Below are positions 17,125 to 26,915 of a stretch of 64,000 nucleotides of DNA, piece after piece (the first letter of the stretch is position 1; the number at the start of each line of letters is the position of its first letter). Source of the DNA: JAAEQG01 sp043803085 (GTDB lineage: Bacteria; Planctomycetota; Phycisphaerae; UBA1845). The notes under the pieces are model-generated. The model ran no database searches. It saw only the letters and a program-made list of their open reading frames with translations, and had not been told where the DNA came from. The position numbers and the translations under genes were made by a program. The stretch lies in contig JAZDKM010000288.1 in the NCBI GenBank assembly GCA_043803085.1, positions 3,373 through 67,372 on the forward strand, written 5' to 3'.

Positions 17125-19053
17125 TTACGCCAGAAGTTCGCGCACGTCGACCGGTTGACCGGTGTGGAGTTTGTCACAATTTGTCGGCCCGGTGGCCGAG
17201 ATCGTCTTGTTCAGCCGGACCGAGCGGTTGCGTTTCCGGTCGGAGTAGTCCTGCGAACGGGTCTCGCCCTCGGCGGTCACGTACACCGCTCGCCGGTCGC
17301 CGACCACCGGACACTCGTGCTCGCAGATCCCGCAGCCGATGCATAGTTCGGTGTCGATCTTGGGCACCTTGAACTCCAGGTGCAGGGCGGCGACGTCGCC
17401 GGGTTTGGGGACGGGGTCGAGCGTGCCGCCGATCAGGACCGTGTCGGCATCATTGCCCTGGATGCGGTACTGCCGGGCCAAGCCCGTGGCACGGTCCAGC
17501 AACTGCACGTGATAAGTGGTCGTCTGATCGCCGCCGTACTCCTGGGGGCGGAAGGTACATGGTTCCCCTACGGTCTCGCCCGGCTTGGGATAGTCGCGCA
17601 AGGTGATTGAGGTCGCCGTGGCCGTGGAAACGAGTTTCTTGCCGTCGCGGAGCAGCAGTTGCTTATACTCCGAGTGGATCGCCTTGGGCGAGACCGGACA
17701 AACTTCCTCGCACACCACGCACGGGATGTTTTTGCTCCAGGGCAGGCAGCGCCCGAAATCGTAGTGGGCCGTCCCGAGCTTCACCGGGCCGCGGTCGGCG
17801 AAGGTCGCCAGTCCCATCTTCTCCTCCACGGTGAGCCGCTGGATCGCCCCGGTCGGGCAGACATGTCCGCAGGCCGTACACTGCAACTGGCAGAAGCCCA
17901 TGCGGAAGTTCATGACCGGGGTCCACACGGCTTCAAGACCCCCTTCGAAGGCGGCCGGCTGCAGTACGTTGGTCGGACAGACGCGGATGCACTGGTCGCA
18001 CTTGATGCAGCGTTCCAGGAATTCCTGCTCCTCGCAACTGCCCGGCGGACGGATCACCTTGGTGGAGAAGTCCTCCGTCGAGGCGGCGCTGGACTTGGTC
18101 CAGCGGAAGAACAGCAGCCCGATCAAACCGGCCAGCACGGCATGGCGCCGGCCCAGGTCGGGGCTGGTCACTTCGTGCGACCGTTTGGGAAACAGCGCGA
18201 AGCTCAGGGCGTCGTGCGGGCAATCCTCGATGCAGTTGAAGCAGACGAAGCATTCGGACATACGCAACTGTGTGTGTGGGTCGCTGGCCCCCTCACACGA
18301 CTGCAAGCACAGGTCGCAGTCGGTGCATTTATGGGGGTTGCGCTCGATCCGCCAGACGGCGAAGCGGCTGAGCCAGCCAAGCAGCGCCCCCAGCGGGCAA
18401 AGCACGCGACAGAAGAAACGCGGGATCACCAGGTTCATGCCCACCAGAAACAGAATGATGAATCCGACCACCCAGCCGCCGATGTGTCCGCCGGGGTCTT
18501 CTCGCGAGCGGAGCAGCTCCAGCGTGGTGCCCGCATCCTTCGCTAACGGCTCCATTGCCAACATGGTCCGGTCCCATTCCGGCATCACCGAAACCGTGAA
18601 GCTGCGATAGATCAGACAAAGGGGATCCAGCAAGCCGATCTGGAGATAGCCGAAGACCGCTGCCGTCAGCATGGCGATCAGTACGTAATACTTCAGCGCA
18701 AACAAAGGCCGATAGCGGTTGGACTCAATCTTCTGTTTCGCGTTGCGGGTACTGAACACCCAACCGATGAAGTGATGCAGAATGCCGTACGGGCAAATCC
18801 AGTTACAGAAGATGCGGCCGAGAAGAATCGTGGGGACCAGGATCACCAGACCCCAGATCAGGCTTTTATAGACGGTATGTGTGGAAAGGGCCGTGGCAAT
18901 ACCTACCAGCGGATCGACTTCGAGGAGTTTGCTGACCACCCACTTCAGGCCCGGCAGCGCATCCAAATGGCTAAACGTCGTCGCGAAGACGAACAGCAGG
19001 AACATCGCAAACACGACGCTCTCAACGATGATGCGTACCGTCGTGATCCGCAT
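17125..19053 (-). CDS. Membrane polyferredoxin (NapH/CcoG-like 4Fe-4S protein)
   Basis: The 642-residue protein has about five transmembrane helices in its first 300 residues, with NapH-type cytoplasmic motifs C-N-W-I-C-P and C-R-V-L-C-P. A long iron-sulfur part follows with C-T-D-C-D-L-C, C-F-V-C-F-N-C, C-I-K-C-D-Q-C, C-T-A-C-G-H-V-C-P, C-V-V-C-E-E-V-C-P and C-I-G-C-G-I-C-E-H-E-C-P, enough for several 4Fe-4S clusters. It should pass electrons across or along the membrane. The ATG at 19053 starts just before the first helix; a longer frame has no ribosome site. It lies between DUF362 and aldo/keto reductase genes. Confidence 0.9.
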   Translation of the reverse strand: MRITTVRIIVESVVFAMFLLFVFATTFSHLDALPGLKWVVSKLLEVDPLVGIATALSTHTVYKSLIWGLVILVPTILLGRIFCNWICPYGILHHFIGWVFSTRNAKQKIESNRYRPLFALKYYVLIAMLTAAVFGYLQIGLLDPLCLIYRSFTVSVMPEWDRTMLAMEPLAKDAGTTLELLRSREDPGGHIGGWVVGFIILFLVGMNLVIPRFFCRVLCPLGALLGWLSRFAVWRIERNPHKCTDCDLCLQSCEGASDPHTQLRMSECFVCFNCIEDCPHDALSFALFPKRSHEVTSPDLGRRHAVLAGLIGLLFFRWTKSSAASTEDFSTKVIRPPGSCEEQEFLERCIKCDQCIRVCPTNVLQPAAFEGGLEAVWTPVMNFRMGFCQLQCTACGHVCPTGAIQRLTVEEKMGLATFADRGPVKLGTAHYDFGRCLPWSKNIPCVVCEEVCPVSPKAIHSEYKQLLLRDGKKLVSTATATSITLRDYPKPGETVGEPCTFRPQEYGGDQTTTYHVQLLDRATGLARQYRIQGNDADTVLIGGTLDPVPKPGDVAALHLEFKVPKIDTELCIGCGICEHECPVVGDRRAVYVTAEGETRSQDYSDRKRNRSVRLNKTISATGPTNCDKLHTGQPVDVRELLA

Positions 19054-19076
19054 GACATTCACCCCGTTGGCTGTGG

Positions 19077-19122
19077 GACCGGCTTTCGAGCCGGTCAGTA
19101 GGGTGGGCATGGCCCACCCTAC
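19077..19122. repeat. Two adjacent perfect hairpins
   Basis: GACCGGCT-TTCG-AGCCGGTC (19077-19096) is followed after one base by GTAGGGTGGGC-ATG-GCCCACCCTAC (19098-19122), an 11-bp perfect stem. The second hairpin covers the stop codon of the DUF362 gene. A related copy of the first starts at 20286 but is imperfect. Confidence 0.85.
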
Positions 19123-20261
19123 ACGTTCGTCTCCACAATCTTTCCCTGTCGCAGATACGCGGTCCAAGCGCGCGTGCCGAAGCGCTTGGCCTGGGCGTAG
19201 GCGCGCTCGCCGGTTTCAGTCTCGCCGAACTTCTGCTCGGCCAGCTCCAGGTAACGCAGGGCCGCCGGGTCACGCCCGAGCAGGTTCTCGTAGCACCAGG
19301 CATCGCAAGCCAACTGGTCCACACTGGCGACAACGGTGTTTGTTTCTTTGACGTCGTCGAGTCGTCCGCCCGTCGGGCCGTTCTTCATCATCACCCGCGT
19401 GCCGTCCACGATCATCAGCGTCGGGCTGAGCATGAAGCCCAGATCACTGACGATGTCGTGGATCGCTTGGTGGAACTGGTTGCGTCGCCCGCCCAACAGA
19501 CCATACCAGTTCTTCATGCCCATCGACGCATAGCACAGGTTGTGGTCCTTGATCGGCGGAAGACCGATCACCTTGTCCACGTCGCGCAAGGCCTCCCAGA
19601 AGATGGGCCAAGTGCCCAGGGCCTCGTTCCGGGCCGGGTCCGGCTGATATGGCGTCGCGTCGGCTCGCGGCGGGCGGACGGCGATAGGCCGAAAGTGGAT
19701 GTCTGCCGGGATCAGCAGCTTGGCCCCTTCCTCTAATGCCACCTGCCGCAGTCCCGAGCGCGAGAAACAGCTTTCCGGCGACTCGATAGGGTTGTCCGCG
19801 ACGATGATCTGCCCGACGCCAGCTTCGCGGTACAGGCGGATCACGCTCCGCAACACCTCGGGATGGGTGGTGGCCCCGTACTGCGGCGCCCGCTCGAAAC
19901 CGACGTTGGGCTTGAGTAACACCGTGTCACCCCGTGATACAAACCGCCGCATGCCGTCCTTGCCCCCTAGTCCCCCCACCGCAGCCCGGACCATCGCGTC
20001 GATTCTTTCCAGCCGGCCTCGCGCGATGCTGATCCGCGGCCCATCCGTTGGGTAATCCACGCCGGCGAAGTAGTTTTTCAGCCGCTCGGCTTGCGGCTGC
20101 AGCAGGCCGGCCTTGCCTGTGGGGTCATAAAGCCACCAGGCCAGCCCCGCGGCGGCCCCGGTGGCGGCCAAGGTCGCGGCGCCGCGCTTCAGAAAATCGC
20201 GGCGGCCCATCGCCCGCTCTGCGGGGCAGGGGTTTCGCATCTGGTCGCCCGCGTTGCTCAT
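19119..20261 (-). CDS. DUF362 domain protein with Tat signal
   Basis: The 380-residue protein has a Tat motif (G-R-R-D-F-L-K-R at about residue 19) and an Ala-rich helix. The DUF362 body follows (V-L-L-K-P-N-V-G, T-H-P-E-V-L-R-S-V-I-R-L-Y-R-E-A-G, K-N-W-Y-G-L-L-G-G-R-R). No ferredoxin motif is fused to it, unlike many relatives; the polyferredoxin encoded next door may supply the clusters. Biochemical role is unknown. It appears to head the operon continuing into the polyferredoxin and reductase genes. Confidence 0.85.
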   Translation of the reverse strand: MSNAGDQMRNPCPAERAMGRRDFLKRGAATLAATGAAAGLAWWLYDPTGKAGLLQPQAERLKNYFAGVDYPTDGPRISIARGRLERIDAMVRAAVGGLGGKDGMRRFVSRGDTVLLKPNVGFERAPQYGATTHPEVLRSVIRLYREAGVGQIIVADNPIESPESCFSRSGLRQVALEEGAKLLIPADIHFRPIAVRPPRADATPYQPDPARNEALGTWPIFWEALRDVDKVIGLPPIKDHNLCYASMGMKNWYGLLGGRRNQFHQAIHDIVSDLGFMLSPTLMIVDGTRVMMKNGPTGGRLDDVKETNTVVASVDQLACDAWCYENLLGRDPAALRYLELAEQKFGETETGERAYAQAKRFGTRAWTAYLRQGKIVETNV

Positions 20262-20610
20262 CCGGCACCTATCGTAAGAATCTCTGTGGGACCGGCTTTC
20301 CAGCCGTAACGCCTGTAACTATAGGATATTGCGCTTTGAATAGCGTTGTGTCAGAACCGGACGAAATGGGTTTGTTTGGAAATCTGAAGAGAGGCAAGAG
20401 GCAAGAGGCAGAAGGCAAGAGGCAAGAGGCAAGAGGCAAGAGGCGGGTGCCATGTGGAGTATTAAAGTTAGACTGTAACGCCTGCGGCACCGAAATGGGT
20501 TCGTTTGGAAATCTCACGTGCGGGGGCCGGCGTAGCGGCATAAAGTGTGACTCGAAAATGGGTTCGTTTGGAAATTTGACTTTGGTGCGGATAGTCATTC
20601 TTCCCCATTC
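20262..20610. repeat. Repeat-filled intergenic region
   Basis: No gene. It contains a hairpin remnant (20286-20306), seven near-perfect GGCAAGA units (20393-20441), and three copies of a motif with core TTTGGAAAT preceded by GAAATGGGTT (20363-20385, 20492-20514, 20554-20577). The reverse complement of that core also occurs at 3000-3017. Confidence 0.8.
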
Positions 20611-22566
20611 CTACGCAGCGCGGGCCCTCGCCGGGCGGGCGCGCGGACTCCCCGATGGAAGTACATGGCGCGTGATCGGCGGGAGGGCAGAAGAGCGCGA
20701 TCGGGGAGGTGTTGACTGCGCGGCGATCGTCCGGGCGAACGCCAGGGCCCGCTCCTTGGCCATGACCGCATCGGCGCAGTTGTTTACGCCGCCCAGATAC
20801 ACACCGACGGCGAAAGCGGCGTCCACCGTGCCGCCGGACTCACCAACCACCCACTCAATCCCGTCCGTATGACCACGTTCAAGCAGTCGTCCGTAGGCCT
20901 TGAAGAATGCCGCGTAGGCGTCGAGCAGCTTGACCGCCTCTGCTTCTTCCGCCGCGCGATGGATGAACATCGTGAAGGTCTTGTCGTCGACCGCGTAATC
21001 CGCGCTAAACACGTCGCTGAGGAAGTCGAGACTGAATGCATCCGCGCCGTGGTACGCCAACGCCTCGCTGGTGCGCCCGTCACGGGGCAAGAGCGCTTCG
21101 GCCCAGGGCTTCTCCGCGGTGCCCGAAATGCGCCCGGCGATGGCCCGGGCGATGGCCAGACCCGCTGCCTCCGTCGTCGCCCCTTCGCCGTTCGCCTCCA
21201 CGCGGACGTAGTGCGTGCCCTTTCGGAAGATCACGCTGCCGCCCGCGCTGTAACCTTCGTCGCCCACGTCGAGCTTGATCACGTGCCCGCCGCCCTCAGC
21301 CTGATAAATCCCGAAGGCACCTTCCGGCGCTGCCATCTCATATCCATACACGTCGATGAACTGCCGCGGATCGGCGCGGTGATGGTAAGTGCCAAAGTGC
21401 ATTCGCTGCATGTCGAACTGCAGATAGATTTCCGCCCGCCCGTCGATCTTCTCCCACAGATTCAGCGGCGTGTATTCGCGGAACTCCGCCGGTGGTTCCC
21501 AGTCGGGCAGGTCGATCGTGGGAAACGGCGAGGCCGGTGGCCGGGTCGCTACGGCTTGGGCCGCCGTGCCCCCTTGCGGTCGGACCGCGTCCAACATTTG
21601 CCGCACGACGGCCGACACCGGTTCCATGTCGCCGCCCACCGCGCCGCAGACGCGCGTCTCCGCGTGGAAGACGGCCAACTGGCGGTGCTCGAAATCGCCG
21701 GCAAGGATGGGCGCCTCCGGCGTCGAAGGCGAGGATTGCACCCGGCCACGCTCGGTCAACAACGCTTGAAACTGCCTGACCATGTCGGCCGCACGTTCGA
21801 AGGAGCCGGCATCGGCGACAAACGCCGTGACGTCGTTCGGATAGGTCGCAACGAAAGCATCGTGGAGAAAATCAAAGCCCGCTGCCCGCCGCTTTACGAA
21901 GGTGAAGCTCTCCGGGATACGCCCGGCCTGCGGCAGGACGCTCTCCGCCCAGAAGGGTGCCCCATAGGCGATCTGCGCCGAGCCCAACGTATCGGCGATC
22001 GTGCGGATGGACGGCTCCCCCGACCGCACGTTCGAACGGTCGAACTCGGTATAATACCGGCCGGCCCAAAAGGCCCCGCGCTGCTGGGCTTGCCAGCCTT
22101 CGTTGCCCATCGCGAGTGGGTCGGCCTCGCGCGGCTCGCGCTGCCGGTAAAGGCCGAAGGCGTTGGCCGGCGTCTCCGCGTCCACGATCTGGACAGATAC
22201 CGATTCGCGCGACGATGGCTTGGCATAGACACCACGATAGACCCATGTCGCCCCGGCCTCGACCCACTCCGTCTCACCCGCCGCTTCCAGGGCCGACCGA
22301 TCCGATACTCGTACATTGTCTTGCAGCGACCAGCCCGCGGTGCCCAGGGCTGGCATCATCTGCCGGGCGATGCGCATCTCGCGGGTCAGCAAACTCTTCC
22401 GCTCGACACCCGGCTTGCGCTCGAAGAGGGCCGGCTGCGGCCGAGTGCCGATGGTGATGGCCGCCACAACGATCCCCCCCAGCAGCAACAGGACCACCAC
22501 GCCGATGACGATCTCGGCGGTCGGGACGCTGTCTCGCATGTATCTTCGACCGAACAACGTCGGCAT
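20611..22566 (-). CDS. DUF6599-like exported protein with two related halves
   Basis: The 651-residue protein has an N-terminal hydrophobic segment (about 17-38). Two halves resemble each other: A-N-A-F-G-L-Y-R-Q followed by a G-R-Y-Y-T-E-F strand, and later E-G-A-F-G-I-Y-Q-A followed by G-T-H-Y-V-R-V. This layout matches what I recall of DUF6599, often seen beside DUF362 genes; the name rests on memory of the pattern and not on a search. The last 40 residues are Pro/Arg/Ser-rich and low in complexity, possibly an extension into repeat sequence. The in-frame ATG at 22539 is an alternative start. Confidence 0.65.
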   Translation of the reverse strand: MPTLFGRRYMRDSVPTAEIVIGVVVLLLLGGIVVAAITIGTRPQPALFERKPGVERKSLLTREMRIARQMMPALGTAGWSLQDNVRVSDRSALEAAGETEWVEAGATWVYRGVYAKPSSRESVSVQIVDAETPANAFGLYRQREPREADPLAMGNEGWQAQQRGAFWAGRYYTEFDRSNVRSGEPSIRTIADTLGSAQIAYGAPFWAESVLPQAGRIPESFTFVKRRAAGFDFLHDAFVATYPNDVTAFVADAGSFERAADMVRQFQALLTERGRVQSSPSTPEAPILAGDFEHRQLAVFHAETRVCGAVGGDMEPVSAVVRQMLDAVRPQGGTAAQAVATRPPASPFPTIDLPDWEPPAEFREYTPLNLWEKIDGRAEIYLQFDMQRMHFGTYHHRADPRQFIDVYGYEMAAPEGAFGIYQAEGGGHVIKLDVGDEGYSAGGSVIFRKGTHYVRVEANGEGATTEAAGLAIARAIAGRISGTAEKPWAEALLPRDGRTSEALAYHGADAFSLDFLSDVFSADYAVDDKTFTMFIHRAAEEAEAVKLLDAYAAFFKAYGRLLERGHTDGIEWVVGESGGTVDAAFAVGVYLGGVNNCADAVMAKERALAFARTIAAQSTPPRSRSSALPPITRHVLPSGSPRARPARARAA

Positions 22567-22675
22567 GGCTACGCCACCCCTTTGCGTCTGCCACTAAGCC
22601 ACCAAGACACCGACTGGATGATAGCCGAAGTTGGCGCGCGTGGGACGTATTTTCTCGTCTGACCGGCAGTCGTCC

Positions 22676-25069
22676 TCAATTTGGGCGCTCGGCCAGCCAT
22701 GCTTCGGCCTCGGCGATGCTGTTCAGCGTGGCTTCTATCCGGGCCGGACTGAAACGGCGGATTTCCTCCCAAGCGGGCCGCTGGGCGTTCAAATCCAGGG
22801 CCCGTCGGTAGTTCGTCACCGCCGTTATCACCAGTTCCGCCCGCTCTTCCGTCCGCCCGACCCACACCTGGAGATTGGCCAGATCGATGTAGGATTCCGG
22901 CCGAGCGGGGTAGAGCGCGATCGCACGCTCCGCCTCTTCCAAGGCGCGGGCCCGATCGACGGGGTCATGCGTCAGCCGGGCCAACGCGAGGATGATTCCG
23001 GTCCGTGCGCGATGGTACGCGACGTTCGCAGGAGACCGAGCAATGGCCTCGGCCATCGACGCCGACGCCTCTCGCAGCACCGCCGTTGCGTTGGTGGCAG
23101 ACTCGGCAACGCGCTCCAGCCACTCGGCCCGCTCGGCCGCGGCCGTCGGGTCAAGCGGATCTGCCAGCACGGCCTGGCGGTAGAGCAGGTCGGTGGGGTG
23201 AGCCTCAGGCGCTCCTCTTACCGGGTTCTGTCGCTGGGCCCGCGCCCGCACCACCGCATCGGTCGCCCGCCACACCGGAGGGATGATAAACCCGACGACG
23301 AGCGCCAGGGCCAGTCCGGCCGCCGTCGCGAAGCCCCACCGCCACCACCCCTGCCGTTCCCCATCGAGAGCCCCCCGTCGCGGAGGAGGGACCTGCCGGG
23401 CCGCCACGGCTACGCCCACCACCGCGAAAACCGTCGTCGCCGCCCCCGGCACGATCAGCGCAAAGTTGATCGTGTCCTGCAGCAGAAAGGCAAACAGCCC
23501 GCAGTTGATAAGCACGGCCATACGCAGCCACCCGTCACGCCCCGAGTAACGCCATGGATCGGGCCCAAACGCGCACACGGCGAACACGGCCAGCCACACC
23601 ATCGCGGGCGGCACGGTCTCCACAAACCAGTAGGCCCGATTGTCACTACCCAGCAAGTGCAGCCGCACCCCGAAGAAGCACAGGGCCAGCAACAACATCC
23701 ACAACCGCGGGTGACCCGCCGCCGGGATCGCAAGCGTGCTGCCGGGCGCCTCCGGTCCCGACTCCGGCAAAGGACGCGTCGCAGTGATCGATCCGCCGAC
23801 CAGCATCGCCAACACCCCGAGCAGGCCTGGTACGCCCCATTCGGCGGCCGCGGCGACCAGAAAATTATGCGGATTCTTAACTTCCTCTGGCGCCGTAATG
23901 GGCTTGTACTTCAGGTAGGCATCCCCGAAGTTCTCCCGCCCCACGCCGGTCCACGGATGGTTCGCAATCAAGCGTGACGAGGCCGTCCAGTACCCCCAGC
24001 GGAAATTAAGCGACGCCCCGGGCAACGACCCGTGAGCCCGCCCATGAGCCACTACCGCCAAAACCCCGCCGCCGACCAGCGCCCAACCTAAGAGCAGTGC
24101 CGGCCTCCGGTGGGCCTCGATCCACCCCCGCCCCAGGCGCCGGGCAACGGCCAACGCGAAGCCGACGGCGCCGGCCGCCATCGCACCGAAACTGTGGGTC
24201 AACAGGGTGGCCGCGAACAGAAAGACCGCCACCACGCACATCGCCAGGAAAACGATCCGATCAACGGCCACCGACGCCCGCCCCAACCGCCCCGCGGCCG
24301 CCCCTAGTGCGGCGAAGAATGTGAGCACCAGATACGCTCCCGCCACATTGCTGTGCGCGAGATAGCCGGAGGCCTCTCGGGCCCACATGCGCTTCTCGAA
24401 GGAGATCACCTGTGCAGAATCGAGCGGCACACCCTGGGCCTGCCAAAACGCTTCACGCTGCTCCTCATAGAGCCGCTCAGTCTCCGGGAAGGTGTAAAAC
24501 ACCTGATCAAAACACTGGTAGGCTTGCACCGCGGCTGAGGCGACGATGACACAGAGCGCCAGCCGCACCCGCCGGCGCTCCCGCAGCACTTGCACGAGCA
24601 CGACGGCAATCAAGGCCATCGACACCCAATCCACCGAAGCGTTGAGCGCCACTCGCTTGTGGCCGGCCGCGGCGCAGGAGGCAACGACCGCCACCAGCAC
24701 CAGCGCCAGCCCCGCCTCCAACCCGCACCAGCGGTACCGCCGCTGTGGTTGTAAACCGTGGCCCACGGCCCATCCCAACGCCGCCGCCAGAATCGCCGCG
24801 TCGATCAGCAGCGTGTGCAAGGGGAGTGGATCGGAGACGCCTTCCAACGCGGCGGTGAGATTGAGTCCCGCCAGATCGTAGCTTTCCCCAACAAGCGGAC
24901 GCAGTCCGATGACGGCCAACAGCACGAACAGACTGGCGGTCTCGAGGAGCCGCCCGGCCAATTGGGTCCGCGATGCGATCACCTCGTAGGGCATTTCAGT
25001 TTCATGAGGTCCGAGAACAGGACGCCCGCTCAGCGCACCTAAAGCCGCCGCGCGCTTCTCCCGATACAT
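22676..25069 (-). CDS. O-antigen-ligase-like polytopic membrane protein with TPR-like tail
   Basis: The 797-residue protein has about twelve transmembrane helices. The Wzy/WaaL-type loop carries R-W-G-Y-W-T-A-S-S-R-L-I-A-N-H-P-W-T-G-V-G and N-P-H-N-F-L-V, the hallmark of the O-antigen ligase family, which joins or polymerises surface glycans in the periplasm. The last 190 residues look helical and TPR-like (A-L-E-E-A-E-R-A-I-A-L-Y-P). An in-frame ATG at 24994 may be the real start. Which glycan it handles cannot be told; cysC follows upstream on the same strand. Confidence 0.82.
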   Translation of the reverse strand: MYREKRAAALGALSGRPVLGPHETEMPYEVIASRTQLAGRLLETASLFVLLAVIGLRPLVGESYDLAGLNLTAALEGVSDPLPLHTLLIDAAILAAALGWAVGHGLQPQRRYRWCGLEAGLALVLVAVVASCAAAGHKRVALNASVDWVSMALIAVVLVQVLRERRRVRLALCVIVASAAVQAYQCFDQVFYTFPETERLYEEQREAFWQAQGVPLDSAQVISFEKRMWAREASGYLAHSNVAGAYLVLTFFAALGAAAGRLGRASVAVDRIVFLAMCVVAVFLFAATLLTHSFGAMAAGAVGFALAVARRLGRGWIEAHRRPALLLGWALVGGGVLAVVAHGRAHGSLPGASLNFRWGYWTASSRLIANHPWTGVGRENFGDAYLKYKPITAPEEVKNPHNFLVAAAAEWGVPGLLGVLAMLVGGSITATRPLPESGPEAPGSTLAIPAAGHPRLWMLLLALCFFGVRLHLLGSDNRAYWFVETVPPAMVWLAVFAVCAFGPDPWRYSGRDGWLRMAVLINCGLFAFLLQDTINFALIVPGAATTVFAVVGVAVAARQVPPPRRGALDGERQGWWRWGFATAAGLALALVVGFIIPPVWRATDAVVRARAQRQNPVRGAPEAHPTDLLYRQAVLADPLDPTAAAERAEWLERVAESATNATAVLREASASMAEAIARSPANVAYHRARTGIILALARLTHDPVDRARALEEAERAIALYPARPESYIDLANLQVWVGRTEERAELVITAVTNYRRALDLNAQRPAWEEIRRFSPARIEATLNSIAEAEAWLAERPN

Positions 25070-25161
25070 CGAGCAAGGCTGTGGGTCTTCGCTCGTCTGA
25101 GTGAACAGCCTTCAGTGGAGGATCCGGGTAGCGGCGAACTCGGATCCTTCATGTTTTTTAC

Positions 25162-25782
<621 letters not shown>

Positions 25783-25900
25783 CGTCTTCTCCAATAATCT
25801 AGCCCAAACGTACCCGCGGCAGTATAGAGAAGGTCGCAGGCTACAACAACAGGGATCGAGAAAGATGAGCACCAACTCCCATCCGCGTCGTCTCCGGGCT

Positions 25901-26443
25901 TCATTCGCCCACGTTCTTGAAGGCGGCGACCAGTTCGCGCAGTCCGTGAGGAAAGGCTTCGAGCTCGTCGGCCAGCGCGTACGGCGTCAACCGCGCCGGC
26001 GGGTCCACCATCGCCTCAGGCCAGCGGGCGCGGAATAGCCCGACGAGTTCAGTCATCGAGCGTGCCTTCGCGATGGCTTGAGGCGCCAGGACGCGGTGTG
26101 GGGCCACTTGGGGCAGATAGTGCAGCAACCACCGCCGGGCTTGTTCCCGGTCCTCCGGCACCCCCACCGTGGGCAACGGCGGACCTGCTGCCCTGAGCCG
26201 CGTTCCCTGATAGCGGAAACAACGCACACCACGCTCGGTGAGAATCCATTGATCGGTTTGTGAATCGCGCGACGAGAGCTCGATACCGACGATAGGTGCG
26301 CGCAGACCACTGTCGAAAATTACGTACCACCACACCAAGTCATGCGACTTGACCGCATTGCTGCGGGCGAGATGCATCCGACTGGGCTGCGCACAACCGG
26401 CCACACCGACCCACGCCGTCGCTAAACCCAGGGCCAACGCCAA
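25901..26443 (-). CDS. Putative lipoprotein
   Basis: The 180-residue protein begins with a short hydrophobic signal ending V-A-G-C, a good lipobox, so it is probably anchored to a membrane through Cys17. The rest resembles no family I know; it has W-W-Y-V-I-F-D-S-G and a helical C-terminus. The start is probably TTG at 26443, since no ATG or GTG lies in frame after the upstream stop. It follows 118 bases upstream of the cysC start on the same strand. Confidence 0.6.
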   Translation of the reverse strand: MALALGLATAWVGVAGCAQPSRMHLARSNAVKSHDLVWWYVIFDSGLRAPIVGIELSSRDSQTDQWILTERGVRCFRYQGTRLRAAGPPLPTVGVPEDREQARRWLLHYLPQVAPHRVLAPQAIAKARSMTELVGLFRARWPEAMVDPPARLTPYALADELEAFPHGLRELVAAFKNVGE

Positions 26444-26681
26444 TGTCCGCAGTCCAAGGATATCGGATCCCTCACTTCCTCACGGTCCCGCCGCAAAGGT
26501 CCGTGCACAGCCTAGCGCCCGTGGTGAAACTGGCAAAGAGCGGTGTGGCACGGGCATCTTGCCCGTGGAAACAGAGGCTGGAAGCCTGTGCCACAACTTT
26601 TGCCACGGGCTCTAGGCGCGGCCCGCACGCGGCGCCAGACCGGGAGCAGGCGCCTGCTTTCTCAACCTGACCCTGCGACCG
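26444..26681. other. Intergenic repeat region
   Basis: No gene seen. The notable content is a nested hairpin element at 26545-26594: GTGGCAC...GTGCCAC enclosing CACGGGCA-TCT-TGCCCGTG and AGGCT-GGA-AGCCT. Confidence 0.6.
26545..26594. repeat. Nested hairpin element
   Basis: The outer arms GTGGCAC (26545-26551) and GTGCCAC (26588-26594) are complementary. Inside are CACGGGCA-TCT-TGCCCGTG (26549-26567) and AGGCT-GGA-AGCCT (26575-26587). The AGGCT-GGA-AGCCT core also occurs inside oppA at 39846-39860. Confidence 0.8.
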
Positions 26682-26783
26682 CTACGCGGTTGACGTTACG
26701 CCGCCGGTGAAAAGGGCCAGCAGCAGGGAGATCAGGCTGGGAAGAAAGCTCATCAGTAGCGAGGACAACAATCCACCCCACAT
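26682..26783 (-). CDS. Hydrophobic micro-ORF, 33 residues
   Basis: The ATG at 26783 has a GAAAGG ribosome site 8 bases upstream. The peptide starts M-W-G-G-L-L-S-S-L-L-M-S-F-L-P, continues as an almost pure Leu/Ser/Ile helix, and ends T-G-G-V-T-S-T-A. It should be a single-pass membrane peptide. It lies 130 bases upstream of the stop of the sulfatase gene region on the same strand. A small envelope peptide or type I toxin-like peptide are options; no antisense RNA could be identified. Confidence 0.45.
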   Translation of the reverse strand: MWGGLLSSLLMSFLPSLISLLLALFTGGVTSTA

Positions 26784-26915
26784 TGGAAAACCTTTCTATG
26801 AAAAGACTGTGACGTTCACCACCTCTGACGAAGGCCGAAAGAACCACGCCTGCTTCCGCGCCTTCGCCTACCGGTAGCATCATAAAGGAACTCCGCGGGT
26901 CTGGAAAGGGGGTCC

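Noticed and set aside
20363..20577. Possible CRISPR array
   Set aside because: Three motif copies only, with very uneven spacing and no cas genes in the window.
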